A DNA stretch of 64,000 nt from Hysterangium stoloniferum. Its lineage: Eukaryota; Basidiomycota; Agaricomycetes; Hysterangiales; Hysterangiaceae. The stretch spans positions 62,001 to 126,000 of the forward strand of contig WHVD01000011.1 in the NCBI GenBank assembly GCA_015178975.1, given 5' to 3'. Each line of letters starts with the position of its first letter. The first letter of the stretch is position 1. Below, piece by piece: positions 10,386-20,200 of this stretch. The notes below the pieces were generated by a model. That model did not search any database and was not told the origin of the DNA. It saw only the letters and a list, made by a program, of their open reading frames with translations. The position numbers and the translations under genes are program-made.

Positions 10386-10484
10386 CTGTTTTTGTTGCAG
10401 TAGCATATATGATGACATAATGCTCTCGCGCCTGTGCGCGCGCATGACACCCTTCGCGTCTTGTGACTGTCACGTGTTGTGACA

Positions 10485-10617
10485 GTCGCGCGCCTTTGTG
10501 ACCGTCGCGCGCCTTTGTGACCGTCGCGCGCCTTTGTGACCGTCGCGCGCCTTTGTGACCGTCGCGCGCCTCTGTGACCGTCGCGCGCCTCTGTGACCGT
10601 CGCGCGCCCTTGTGACA
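10485..10617. repeat. CpG-rich 19-bp tandem repeat, seven units
   Basis: The unit GTCGCGCGCCTTTGTGACC repeats seven times with a 19-bp period. The last three units vary (CTC or CCT in the middle). Each unit contains GCGCGC and CGTCGCG, so the array is dense in CpG in an otherwise AT-rich region. Flanks contain related GTGAC/GTCAC phrases. The minus-strand ORF across it merely translates the repeat. Confidence 0.85.
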
Positions 10618-10619
10618 AC

Positions 10620-11610
10620 TGTCACCTGTTATGACGGTTGTCACTCGTTGTGACGATTTTCCCGCGCGCCGTGTAATAAACGCCAGGCCGGTTTTATATT
10701 ATTATATAATTATTATATTTACTTTTAGTTAGTTATAAATATAATATTTTATTATAATAATATAAAAATATATATATATTTCGCCTTGATAATGCGCGAG
10801 TATTTCAAATCGCGTTTTGTCGGCGTCGGAGTTTGAAATATCATGTGAATGTCACATGATTACTCGCGCGTTGTGAATAAGCGCTGAGTCGCCGACATAT
10901 TAATCAAAAAAGAATAAAAAATAGAAATTCAATAATTTGCTCAATTTATTAGATAAAAATACAAAATAAATTGTATAAATTCAAGATAAATCAAACAAAT
11001 ATTTTACAATTTAATCGTCGCAATATAATTACATTTGAATATTTGTTTTCGCAATTTGTTAGGGGAAATTGTTTAAAAATTGGATAAAACTTAGAAATAC
11101 ATAACACATGGGCTTCTGTAGTATATATCTGAAGGTCCAAGAGAAATTTTTAATTTGAATATGACTTGTTTACTGGTAAACCCTGAGAGAGGGTAATGGA
11201 GAAATCTTGGTCATTTTTCGATTGCTTTGAAAGCGAGCAGTACCAGTTACCCACTTAGCTGAGGATGGCCGCGATTAATACCAAACGACCACCATATGTA
11301 GTCCTAATTTTTAGCCATAGAGAAAAATAGTAGACTATCTTGCTAGGTTGATTGAGAGCTCTAACCGCTTCAAGTGGTGACTCGAATGAGATGCAGTTGA
11401 CCCGACTCGGAGAGACAAGCCACATCATAAGTATATACCCAGTTGAAGTGTAATGCAATTGCAAGCCTAAAGACCAATATTCTAGTGGAGGCTGGCTTGA
11501 TGTATATTAGTATGTAGAATAGAATTGTTTGGTAACACACTAAGTATTGGGTTGTTGCCGAGGCCAGTTCAGTGACAGTGGCACGCATCCACACATCTCA
11601 CTCAGTCGAC
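10620..11610. other. non-coding AT-rich stretch
   Basis: Nothing coding is visible. 10690-10790 and 10900-11100 are almost pure A/T. An imperfect inverted repeat occupies about 10785-10900 (GCGCGAGTATTTCAAA facing TTTGAAATATCATGTG and ACTCGCGCG). Confidence 0.5.
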
Positions 11611-11614
11611 CTCT

Positions 11615-11926
11615 TGTTGGAAACCACTAAGCCAACGTTGGCTTAGTGGTTTCCAACATAAAGTAAACTCCGATACTCCGAAGACCCCACAAGGTCGTGA
11701 GTTCAATCCCCGCCCATACCAATAGTTTCAAGCCCAAAAATAAGTGGCAAAAATAACTTATAAGTGGCATTAAGAGGGATAAAAATTACTTAATATATAT
11801 GTTGGCCCACACAATGTTGGCTACCGGCCTTAAACAAGTCATAGGGGAGTTACTACTGACCTTCGGGTCGGAGTTTACTTTATGTTGGAAACCACTAAGC
11901 CAACGTTGGCTTAGTGGTTTCCAACA
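11615..11926. mobile_element. 312-bp element with 59-bp perfect inverted ends built from 44-bp palindromes and tRNA-like A/B boxes
   Basis: Each end is a 44-bp perfect palindrome (11615-11658 and 11883-11926) running from TGTTGGAAACC to GGTTTCCAACA. A further 15 bp (TAAAGTAAACTCCGA and its complement, 11659-11673 and 11868-11882) extends the inverted repeat to 59 bp. The flanks are CCTCT at 11610-11614 and 11927-11931, a 5-bp target duplication. Inside the left half lie an A-box match (TGGCTTAGTGG, 11639-11649) and a B-box-like GAGTTCAATCC (11699-11709), spaced as in tRNA-derived SINEs. The termini TG...CA and 5-bp TSD instead recall LTR-type integration. It has no coding capacity. Its class is unclear. 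Confidence 0.7.
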
Positions 11927-12190
11927 CCTCTTAACACTAAGAACCACCTAAAGCGAGAGCACTCATACTCAGCAAAGGAGACCCTTGGGTGTCTCTCCCA
12001 GATCTTGACTACTACATACTAGTGTGTGGTGTATAAATTTACCAAAGTCTGACACTGAAACGTCAATATTTCAAGACCTCCATGGTAATTGCGCAAGCCT
12101 GAGAAAAGTCACATGGCAGCCCACTCCAGTGAGCTTCCTTAATGGTGAATTTGCGGAGGCAAGTCATTGTCTCTATTACTGTATCTTCTA

Positions 12191-15100
12191 TTATGCCCAT
12201 AATTTGGGAAGGTATACATTGTAGGGTGCAGGTGACTGATGGAAAAATGTACTAACCATTGATAATTTCCAACGACTTGCCCCCATTGCGTCCGAGCGTT
12301 TGTGGTTCTTTATCTCTTCTAGCTCTGCTTGAATTTTTTCCACCTCTGTGATGTTTCCCTCGTTCTGGAAAATTTTCAATAAAACTTTCATCATCTGGAC
12401 TGTGTGCTGATTTTCTGCACCTGCTGCCCTTCTGAGCCCTTGTACGGCAACTAACTCTAATTCCTTTGCAACTTCCAATTTTCCCTGCTGCTGAAGAATC
12501 ACTGCAAGAAAATACATAGATCTCAGAGTGCTGAGACGCTCTAACCCTAATATCTCTTTTCTTAATTTGACAACTCGGGATTGCATTTCTGCAGCCTCCT
12601 CTAGTCTGTCTTGATCTCGAAAATGTGGTTGCAAGCCCCACCATGCTAATCAGCGTAGCAGCAGCACATTTGCCAAACAGGGCCTTTCTGGCTTCTAGGA
12701 CTTGTTTTCCAAGCTTGTCGGCTTTTTTCAGCTCTCCTTGTTGTCGGAGAGTAGAAGCGAGGTTGTGCATGCTGACCAATGTTTCTGGGTGATTGGATCC
12801 TCTAATCTTCGTTCTGGCCTTCACAACCTGTACTTGCAGCTCTTTGCACCTCCAGTCGCTTTTGCGCAAGGTATGTCACAGCCAAGTTTGACATACTTTG
12901 TAACATTTCTGGTGCTTTATGGCCCATGACATCCTTCTGAGTTTCACCAACTTCAATACCAAGTTTTTCGGCTTCCTGTAGCTCCTTCATAGTTGCCAAA
13001 CTCGTGGCAAGACTATACTTGATAATCAATGTCTGTGGATGCTTCTCTCCAAAGACTTTCCCTCTCATTTCCAGCACTTTTCTCTGAAGCGCTTCTGTAT
13101 CATTCCAATATCCATTCTCACTAAGCACTAGCCCGAATTTGGCACATTTGTCGTCATGAAAGTGGCGCTGGATGCGGGTTTCCATTGTGTGATGATAATA
13201 TGCTTTAATGTGAGGTAGGAGCATTTTTCGAAACTGGTAATCTTCCGGAGTAAATCGCCATGTCACCGAGCTGCACAAAAGTGCCTTTGTCGTTGAATTA
13301 GAACACTTCTGTCGGCAGGGGACATTGTATCTCTAGCCCAACACTGCACGGGCTGAGGCAAAGTCCAAGAACATACTTGGTCCATGTCTTGTTTCAGGAA
13401 GGAAAATCGACATAAAATGTCCATTGCCTTCCTGAAAATGGACGAGTCCCAACACCCCCTCTCATCAAGCTTCAAAAGATGGCGTAGCAGGGAAGGTGTT
13501 GTCAGTAACAAATGGTGGTTTGGATCTATGGTACCCTCGACGATAAGAGGCAGGGGGGTGCCTCGGCAGCTCATTTGAACGTATCTTCTAAAATCCTTTG
13601 ATGGTGAAAGAAAGCGAGACAGTGAAGGATGAAAATAGCGTCATTGTACATTTGAGCTTCAGGTCCAGTTGCATTTATTCCTGCCTTTTCAATTCCAGCG
13701 AAAGAAACATCTAGCGCTGCATGTATGTGAAGATCGACCCCGGCGGCACCACCATCTAGTTTATTCTGCCAACGCATTGCGAACATTCCCGGATATTCCA
13801 GTATACTGCAAACATTATTGCGGATGACTGCTCCGGCGATATCGATCGCGAGAGGCAAGAAGCCAAGCTTTTCCACAATACATGTTGGTATGATATGTTT
13901 GGGATCTGAATCTTGAACATTTGCAGCCTTCAATAGTAGCTGAACAGCCGCTGTCTTCTCCATGGCGTCAAGGTAAGTCACCTTTTGGACATATTGGCTC
14001 AGATCCGCATTTTGACTAGTTATCAGGATATTTCCTTGAGTTGCCAAAGGCAAAATCTTCGAAAGCTCATCAGCTTGATCATCCGCATTATCAAGTATGA
14101 GTAACCATTCTTCATCTACGCTGGAAAGCCATCTGAGCACTGATTCAGGCGTATGCTCCACACCTGCGTCTTTAGCTACTGGATCGTTGGCAATAGCTTC
14201 AAAGCCAATTTTCCGAGTTTCGGCACTTGTCGTATCGACCCAGAAGATACGCCAGAATCTGGAATCCAGAAGGTACTAAGTACATAATGTTTGCATCGCT
14301 CTCGTAATCAGAGACATACCTATTGGCTTTTGCACACTCTTCCGCAAATTTGAGGCAGATCTGAGTTTTCCCAGTTCCGCCCCTTCCGTATATAAGGTGA
14401 TGTCTCCTCTCATCTATCCGTCTCCATGGAATAACGAAGTATTCTCTCAGTTGTTCCAAATTACTCTGATGCCCAGTGAAAATTGGGATACGACACTGGC
14501 GACGTAGGGTTGCGGACGATTCTTGGGATCTTTCACAAGAAATGTGTTAGGAGGTTCTATGCATGGACCAATACTTGTCCTATATACTCTCCAGCGTCTC
14601 GAAATCGCTTCGGGGGCCTTTTTTGCCATTTGAGACAATATCTTCCTGAAGTCCTCGCCTGGTGCTGATGGGAGTTCACCCAGGTTAGACTTTTTTTTTT
14701 TGCAGAGAGATTGGCGCCGCATTCAATCCATCCGGCATGTCAGCGAAGTGTGTCTTGACCTCCTTGGGATATGTCATGTTAGACTGTAGGTAAAATGTGG
14801 ACGGTACTTATTTTGCAGACGTACCATATGGGTCTCATTATAGAAAGATGTTGCATTATAAACGAATTGGATATCATATTCTCACCAATAATACCACATC
14901 GATGGTCAGAATGAGAATGTTTTATATCAATCTTGCCCGTCTCAGAGTGATGGTCATGTCGTCGTGAGTGGGCACCAATATCAGGGGCTTTCATGTCCTG
15001 ACGCTGCATCTCCAGGAATATGATCCCATATGTAGATAATTCTATAGCCTTATAGTCGCGGAGATGTTCCAAACCAGTTGTATTGACATGGATGAGTGCC

Positions 15101-15530
15101 TTCGTTGGTATTTAAATGAGAGCCCCTTGGGATGCTATTTTGCTGACTTACAGATTCCAATATAATGCCACTAACACCATGTGTAACAAATATTATAGGT
15201 CGCTCCTGTCATGGTATGTAAATAACTACTAGAATGAGGAGTGATACGATATACCTGGGATTCCGTCCGGTTTCTGAATGGCACTAATTTCATAATTAGA
15301 TTTAAGCCGTGGTCGTATATGCTATTAATTGAAAATCTAGGCTGGTTTTGAGGACTGGCGTCGTAGCCGTAAGTGAGGATTCTGGCGTCTGGAATGATCG
15401 AGTGTAATAGGTCTCTAAGCTAGACAGCGCCATTGGCGGCTGTCCAAGGCTTTCCACGGTCACCATCCGGGCCGAATATAACGACAATACTGTGATTCTT
15501 TTTTTGGACTAAGTTGGAAATTATTGCTCA
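12191..15530 (-). pseudogene. broken fungal NLR: alpha/beta-hydrolase-like, NB-ARC, tetratricopeptide repeats
   Basis: Reading leftwards, 15100-15500 encodes an N-terminal lipase-like alpha/beta-hydrolase domain (IPDARILTYGYDA, then RPIIFVTHGVSGIILES) with GT-AG introns such as 15100-15151. The usual nucleophile motif HSLGG is HGVSG, so the catalytic Ser is missing. A Trp codon is TAG at 15420-15422. An NB-ARC domain follows: P-loop GRGGTGKTQ near 14385, an intron at 14259-14319, and Walker B LLILDNAD near 14100. C-terminal kinesin-light-chain-like TPRs (HPETLVSMHNLASTLRQQG and relatives) span 13200-12250. The frame shifts or stops at about 13571, 13310, 12840 and 12612. Fungal NLRs are cytoplasmic recognition/cell-death receptors; this copy cannot make a full protein unless the indels are assembly errors. 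Confidence 0.8.
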
Positions 15531-16655
15531 CTCAACAACAGGGGAATTTCCTGGGGCGAGTTCCTGGACACCATAACAGGTATCTCTGGGGGTCTCACCC
15601 GTAGACCAAGACAAGAGAAGTTGAATCAGGGCAGACATCATGAATGGGAGCGTAACAGTCAAAGAGTGATTGAGAAGAACTGATTTTAACAACATAATAC
15701 AGGCCAGTCGTATTTAAGGAATAAATAAGAGCAGACCGTACATGCAGCAAATGCAAGGATGCCCTCGTCTGCCCTATCCATATGGTGCATGAATCGTTTC
15801 TATCACGAAGGATCAGTGTTTCAAGATGTGAAGCTTTTTGGCACAAGTATGAGGTAATTTTCCACCACATGTGTGCCAGTGCGTCGGTGTGTAGGTCACG
15901 AGAACAAGCATTCGTCAACACAGGCGTTCCATAGTGATATCGGGTAGAATGTTACATGTCAAAATGATATCAGAGAACTTTCAAGACCTCAAATAGATAT
16001 TCAGATCTTGGATTCTTGAAGAGACTCGTTGTGAAAACAACCGTCGAAGAAGTTCATTTGCAGGTTCAACAGCAACTCGTCGTTATCTTATCTGTTTATG
16101 AGAATGACAAATATTTCTGTCCATGCGAAACATCTGCATTCAAGTTGCTTGGGCCGGTTGTCACTGATTTTCAACACGATAAAAATTGTGGGAGAGATAG
16201 TATAAACTCTTACATACTCAAGCGAAAACGGTTTAGCATGTAATTTGGAAATCCTCGACTAAAAGAACCAGATGACGCGAGTCAAGAGAACGGAAGAAGT
16301 AAGGCTCTTTCGGAAGCAACCGCCTAGGCCAGGAACCCGGAAAGCATTCTATTTCACATGACTCAGGTAGTACGTCCTTTAAGGCATGGTAAATCAAACA
16401 TCCTGTGCCTCCACGTAAGCTATACATGATCCAGTTCATGCGGGGCACGTCCTTAAACGGATGTCACCCCTGTATACAAACCGCTCAAAAGGAGTTATAA
16501 TGATGCGATCAAGCAGTATATTGCTTTACACACAACTTCAAATTGATAAAACTTATATTTATGCATCTTTCCTAGTAGGATAAACCGCTTATTATATCAT
16601 ACAACCCAATGATTTGTAGGTCAAAGCTTTATAAACTAGTTTCACGAGAATTCAA
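15531..16655. other. no recognisable gene
   Basis: Short ORFs occur on both strands (for example minus 15595-15921) but none resembles a known family. The interval may hold further 5' exons or the promoter of the NLR relic, which cannot be decided by eye. Confidence 0.4.
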
Positions 16656-16674
16656 TATCGTCACGTGACAAGGC

Positions 16675-16922
16675 TTTTTTTTTTTTTTTTTTTTTTGTTA
16701 TATTTGTATCCCGCTTCAAGCAACAATGGCTAACTGCGGCTAGGGGGTGGAAAGGCCCCCAGAGAAACTATGCTACGGTGGTAAGACGTTCCGAGTGATC
16801 TTCGTGGCTACGATGGATTTTAGAGGGCTCGAGTCAGGGTGGGGACGGTGAAAGTCGGCGTACGGAGTTAGATGTAGCTAGAAAGAGAAAAAGAGAAAGA
16901 AGACCAAGAAAGGGATATGTAC
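16675..16922 (-). mobile_element. poly(A) retroposon copy 1 (SINE-like), nested insertion
   Basis: On the minus strand this is a ~250-bp sequence ending in GCGGGATACAAATATAAC and then a 22-base poly(A) (plus-strand T run 16675-16696). It is flanked by a 15-bp direct repeat TCACGTGACAAGGCT (16661-16675 and 16923-16937), the target duplication of LINE-mediated insertion. Its 3' ~140 bp match retroposon copy 2, but its 5' portion differs. It has no coding potential. Confidence 0.7.
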
Positions 16923-16931
16923 TCACGTGAC

Positions 16932-17470
16932 AAGGCTCTCTTGTTCCGTGACCACCACCTGCCTCTGGGGTTGGGGCCCCCAGTGCTCGTGGTGAGGGGC
17001 GGAGAGGCGGATGACAGTGAACAGGTTTGGGGGCCTCTGAATTCACTGCTCTGTCAAAGTCGGCAGCCTTCAGCCGCGCACCAGTGTCGTCTGCGGAACG
17101 TCACTGGCACCTACCAACCATGACTGCTGCCTGGCAGCAGTCTACCCTTCCTACCCACCCCCGACTCCAGCATTCACCTATGCACTAGCAATGCAAGACT
17201 TCGGTGTGCCTGCAGCCCTTGTCGACGCCTGCTAGCAGGATCTCGGGCTTTTCTTGGGGCTTCGGCCCAAGGCCTCAAGGCCTCAGCTCTATACCATGTA
17301 TATATCTACATGCCCCCCTTTGCTTACTAAAATCCCTTCCACGCACGTAGCTCACTCGGAACTTCGTACCACCGTAGCATAGTTTCTCTGGGGGCCTTTT
17401 CACCCCCTAGCCGCAGTTAGCCATTGTTGCTTGAAGCGGGATACAAATATATCAAAAAAAAAAAAAAAAA
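16932..17470 (+). mobile_element. poly(A) retroposon copy 2 (SINE-like), older insertion
   Basis: The element runs from AAGGCTCTCTTGTTCC to a poly(A) of about 17 bases ending at 17470. A 13-bp direct repeat ATCGTCACGTGAC flanks it at 16657-16669 and 17471-17483. Copy 1 sits in its 5' junction, so copy 2 came first. Its last ~140 bp (from CTAAAATCCC through ACTCGGAAC and CCGTAGCATAGTTTCTCTGG to GGGATACAAATATATC) are shared with copy 1. Confidence 0.68.
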
Positions 17471-17529
17471 ATCGTCACGTGACCCTATTTGTACTTGTCA
17501 CACGCCACACGAGTTGTTTGCCTCCGCAA

Positions 17530-19578
17530 ATGGAACCTGCTCTCGAGAGCAGCTCAATTTCCACGAAGTCCATCAAAGTAAGTGTAGAAATATGCCATAG
17601 CCATATATTATTATCTAATGAATGCAGAGGAAAGTGGATGAGGCCTTCGATGCTCTGGACGACGCCCTTCGGCCCCAAGAGAGCAGACCTTCTCCGCCCA
17701 AAAGAGCCAATACCTCATTATACGGATCATTGGCGAAGTATGGCATTTCGCAAAAACCGTAAGTCACAGGTCACTCTCAGTCATAAGACTTGAAGCCGTA
17801 GCTATCTTGTAGGAAGCCCAACTCAACAGTAGTGTCTACGCCCACTCTCACCGCTTTGCTATCCCGCGCTCGAGCCAGAAAAGAAAAGAAACCTCTAACC
17901 GTAACACAACCTTCTGTAATGCCCTCTGTTCTACCAGAGTATAGCCCAGGCTCCACCGATGCTTTTCTGCAGCGTTTATCGACTTTCAATCTTTCGACTT
18001 ATCCCTCGAAGCCACAACATATCGACGCTGTAGCTGCGTCGAAAGCAGGGTGGATACATGAGGGGGGTAAAGACAGGCTCTACTGTGCGATATGTAGAGT
18101 TGGGTGGGTTTTGGCGGGACGAGAGGGGTTGAGCAAAGAAGCAGGTATTTATATCGCAACTTGTACCTATATGGAAACAGTCTGAAAGGATGTCAAGCCA
18201 ATGCCCTTGTGGAGAAGCAGGCACAATCTTTAGTTGACATGCATAAGGAAGGGTGCCCATGGCGAGCAAGGCAATGTGATCGTAAGTTCTCAAAAGCTCC
18301 TGTTAGGTGACTGCTGTTGACATGTCATTTCTCAGCGCTCGTATATCGCATTCCCCTACAATCGCCTGTCAATATGGCGAAACAAGTCAAAGCACACGCG
18401 ATGGAACTCGGCTCTATCATGGAAGGCATCAACTTGCGTCACCCTCTAGTAAGTATCAGTAACCGATAACATTCACCATAGTTTTAATCCCATATAACAG
18501 ACGTCGAATCAAGTCCAGTCTTTCTCTCAGGTTATAGCTGCAATATCCAGTAAATCCAATGCATCAGCCTCGCCTGAGCCTTCCACAGAGTCCCCCGAAC
18601 GGGTACCTTCTGTCTCTGTTTTGCTAGTTGCCCTCTTTGGGTGGTCTGTAGCACCTGTCCTACAGCCTCTCTCCCGAAAGTCCAGTTCAGCAAACCTCAT
18701 CAACTCACATGCAAGCTCGCACAGCCGTGCGGCGTCCGTCCAAAGCGTTAGTGGTCCGTCACGAGCATCTACACCAATTCCTGCCGTCACATCCCTCTCT
18801 TTCACCGCGACCCCCACCCCTACTAAAAATGCAACAGCATCTTCATCATCATTGAGTCCTGACTCCTCAGGTTCACGGGCAATTACGCAGAAAGATGTCA
18901 TGCTGCAGTGCAGAATGTGCCAGAGGCGTATAGGCCTATGGGCATTCACATCTCCGTCAACCGAAACGTCCCCCGACGTTGCCCGCCCTCAGCGACAACT
19001 CGACGTGGTGCGCGAACATCGCTCGTATTGCCCTTACGTCTCAAAATCTACCCCGTTTGCCACATTTCCCATGTGTACTCCTCCTGTCGCACCACACACT
19101 TCATTCAACTTGCAGCGCGCAGCGACGTCGATGTCTATTGACGAAGCAGCCGTTTCAGCAGGATCGGCACCGAAGCAAGGTCTGCGGCGCACAGCATCAT
19201 TTATATCAGGGGTTCGCAGTCTCGGTAGTTCATCTCACTCACGAACGGGATCGTCATCATCAACAATACAGGATCTAAATCTTATCGAGGGCTGGCGTGC
19301 TGTGCTCAATACTGTGCTTAGATATGGGATATCTGAAAGATCAGGGAGTGTATTGAGGACCTCGGCTGAGACCATGCGTAGTGCAGACCTGGTTCCGGAT
19401 GAGGCTGAACGGGATAATTCGGATGCGATGAGTGGGGTTATTGAGCTTGTAGAAAACGTGAAGCAACACGGAGTGGGTGAATTTTTATTATAAATTTGTG
19501 TCTATATTTAATGTAATTTTACTGTTCATTTTTTAGGGAAAGCAGTTGCTAGCATATGTACGGAGTCTCCTGGGATAG
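17530..19578 (+). CDS. C3HC zinc-finger protein, NIPA/Rsm1-like
   Basis: This is a nuclear zinc-finger protein of the zf-C3HC/Rsm1 type; relatives act in mRNA export or as F-box-like cell-cycle regulators. Seven exons fit GT-AG rules: 17530-17577, 17628-17758, 17813-18144, 18189-18281, 18336-18448, 18501-19472 and 19537-19578. The first half (FLQRLSTFNLSTYPSKP, GWIHEG, LYCAICRVGW, then HKEGCPWRARQCD, YRIPLQSP) carries the C3HC finger. The second half has CRMCQRRIGLWAF and EHRSYCPYVS, the second Cys/His region, in a long Ser-rich context. The last intron is uncertain: reading through gives a stop at 19493, whereas splicing gives the family-like end LLAYVRSLLG. An E-box palindrome (GTCACGTGAC) lies about 50 bp upstream at 17474-17483. 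Confidence 0.82.
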
Positions 19579-19839
19579 TTACGTTTTAGTTGTTTCCTTT
19601 CTGCGGTATGAAACTGGGTTTGCTTCATGTGAACTATTTAAAGGTCATTTTGGGTTTCTGCTATTTATTCGAACGCCGAACAGTGAGCAATTGCCGATTG
19701 GTGTTGGGCCAAGAGCAAGCAAACTTGGTGCATCAGACCCTTCGACATAGATGTTAAAAAGTACGATGCAATATATTCTTAGAGTTGTAACATAAAAACA
19801 AAAAAAGAAAGGGATAAAAAAAATAAGAGTAAGAATTCA

Positions 19840-19912
19840 TGGCACGACCCGGGATTGAACCGGGGACCTGCAGATCTTCAGTCTGTCGCTCTCCCAGCTG
19901 AGCTATCGCGCC
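19840..19912 (-). tRNA. tRNA-Phe (GAA), 73 nt, no intron
   Basis: The minus strand folds into a cloverleaf. The acceptor stem is GGCGCGA/TCGTGCC with discriminator A. The D arm is GCTC-AGCTGGGA-GAGC. The anticodon loop CTGAAGA gives anticodon GAA (Phe). The T arm is CCCGG-TTCAATC-CCGGG. Position 27-43 is an A-C mismatch, otherwise the stems pair. A/T-rich sequence and a T-run downstream (19800-19830 on the minus strand) fit pol III termination. Confidence 0.93.
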
Positions 19913-20200
19913 GTTCGTGCTGAAGGTAACATATATATACATATTTCAAATAAATAAAAGTTATATTAATAGAGACTATGCAGCTGTCGGCAGTTCAGTC
20001 TTCAAAACACAATGCAATAAATAATCCACCAAAAAATCTCATTAATAGTCATCCTGAGTAGATAAAAACAAGACAAGATTGAAAGCAAAAAAAAGTAAAT
20101 CCCGCCTCATATAGATGTGCCCTAGTCTAAATTCTATAGCCCAAATCTAAATCCTCATCGACCCCACTGGCATTTTAATCCATAGATTTTGCTGGAACGC

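Noticed and set aside
10485..10617. Resemblance to a CRISPR array
   Set aside because: Units are contiguous with no spacers, and the genome is eukaryotic.
10339..10644. Minus-strand ORFs of 91-101 codons rich in Arg, Asp and Gly
   Set aside because: They translate the 19-bp tandem repeat in two frames; period and composition come from the repeat.
11637..11712. A genuine tRNA gene in the palindromic element
   Set aside because: A- and B-box-like motifs are present but no cloverleaf or acceptor stem can be drawn.
18527..18949. Minus-strand 140-codon ORF in the zinc-finger gene
   Set aside because: Shadow of exon 6 of the C3HC gene.
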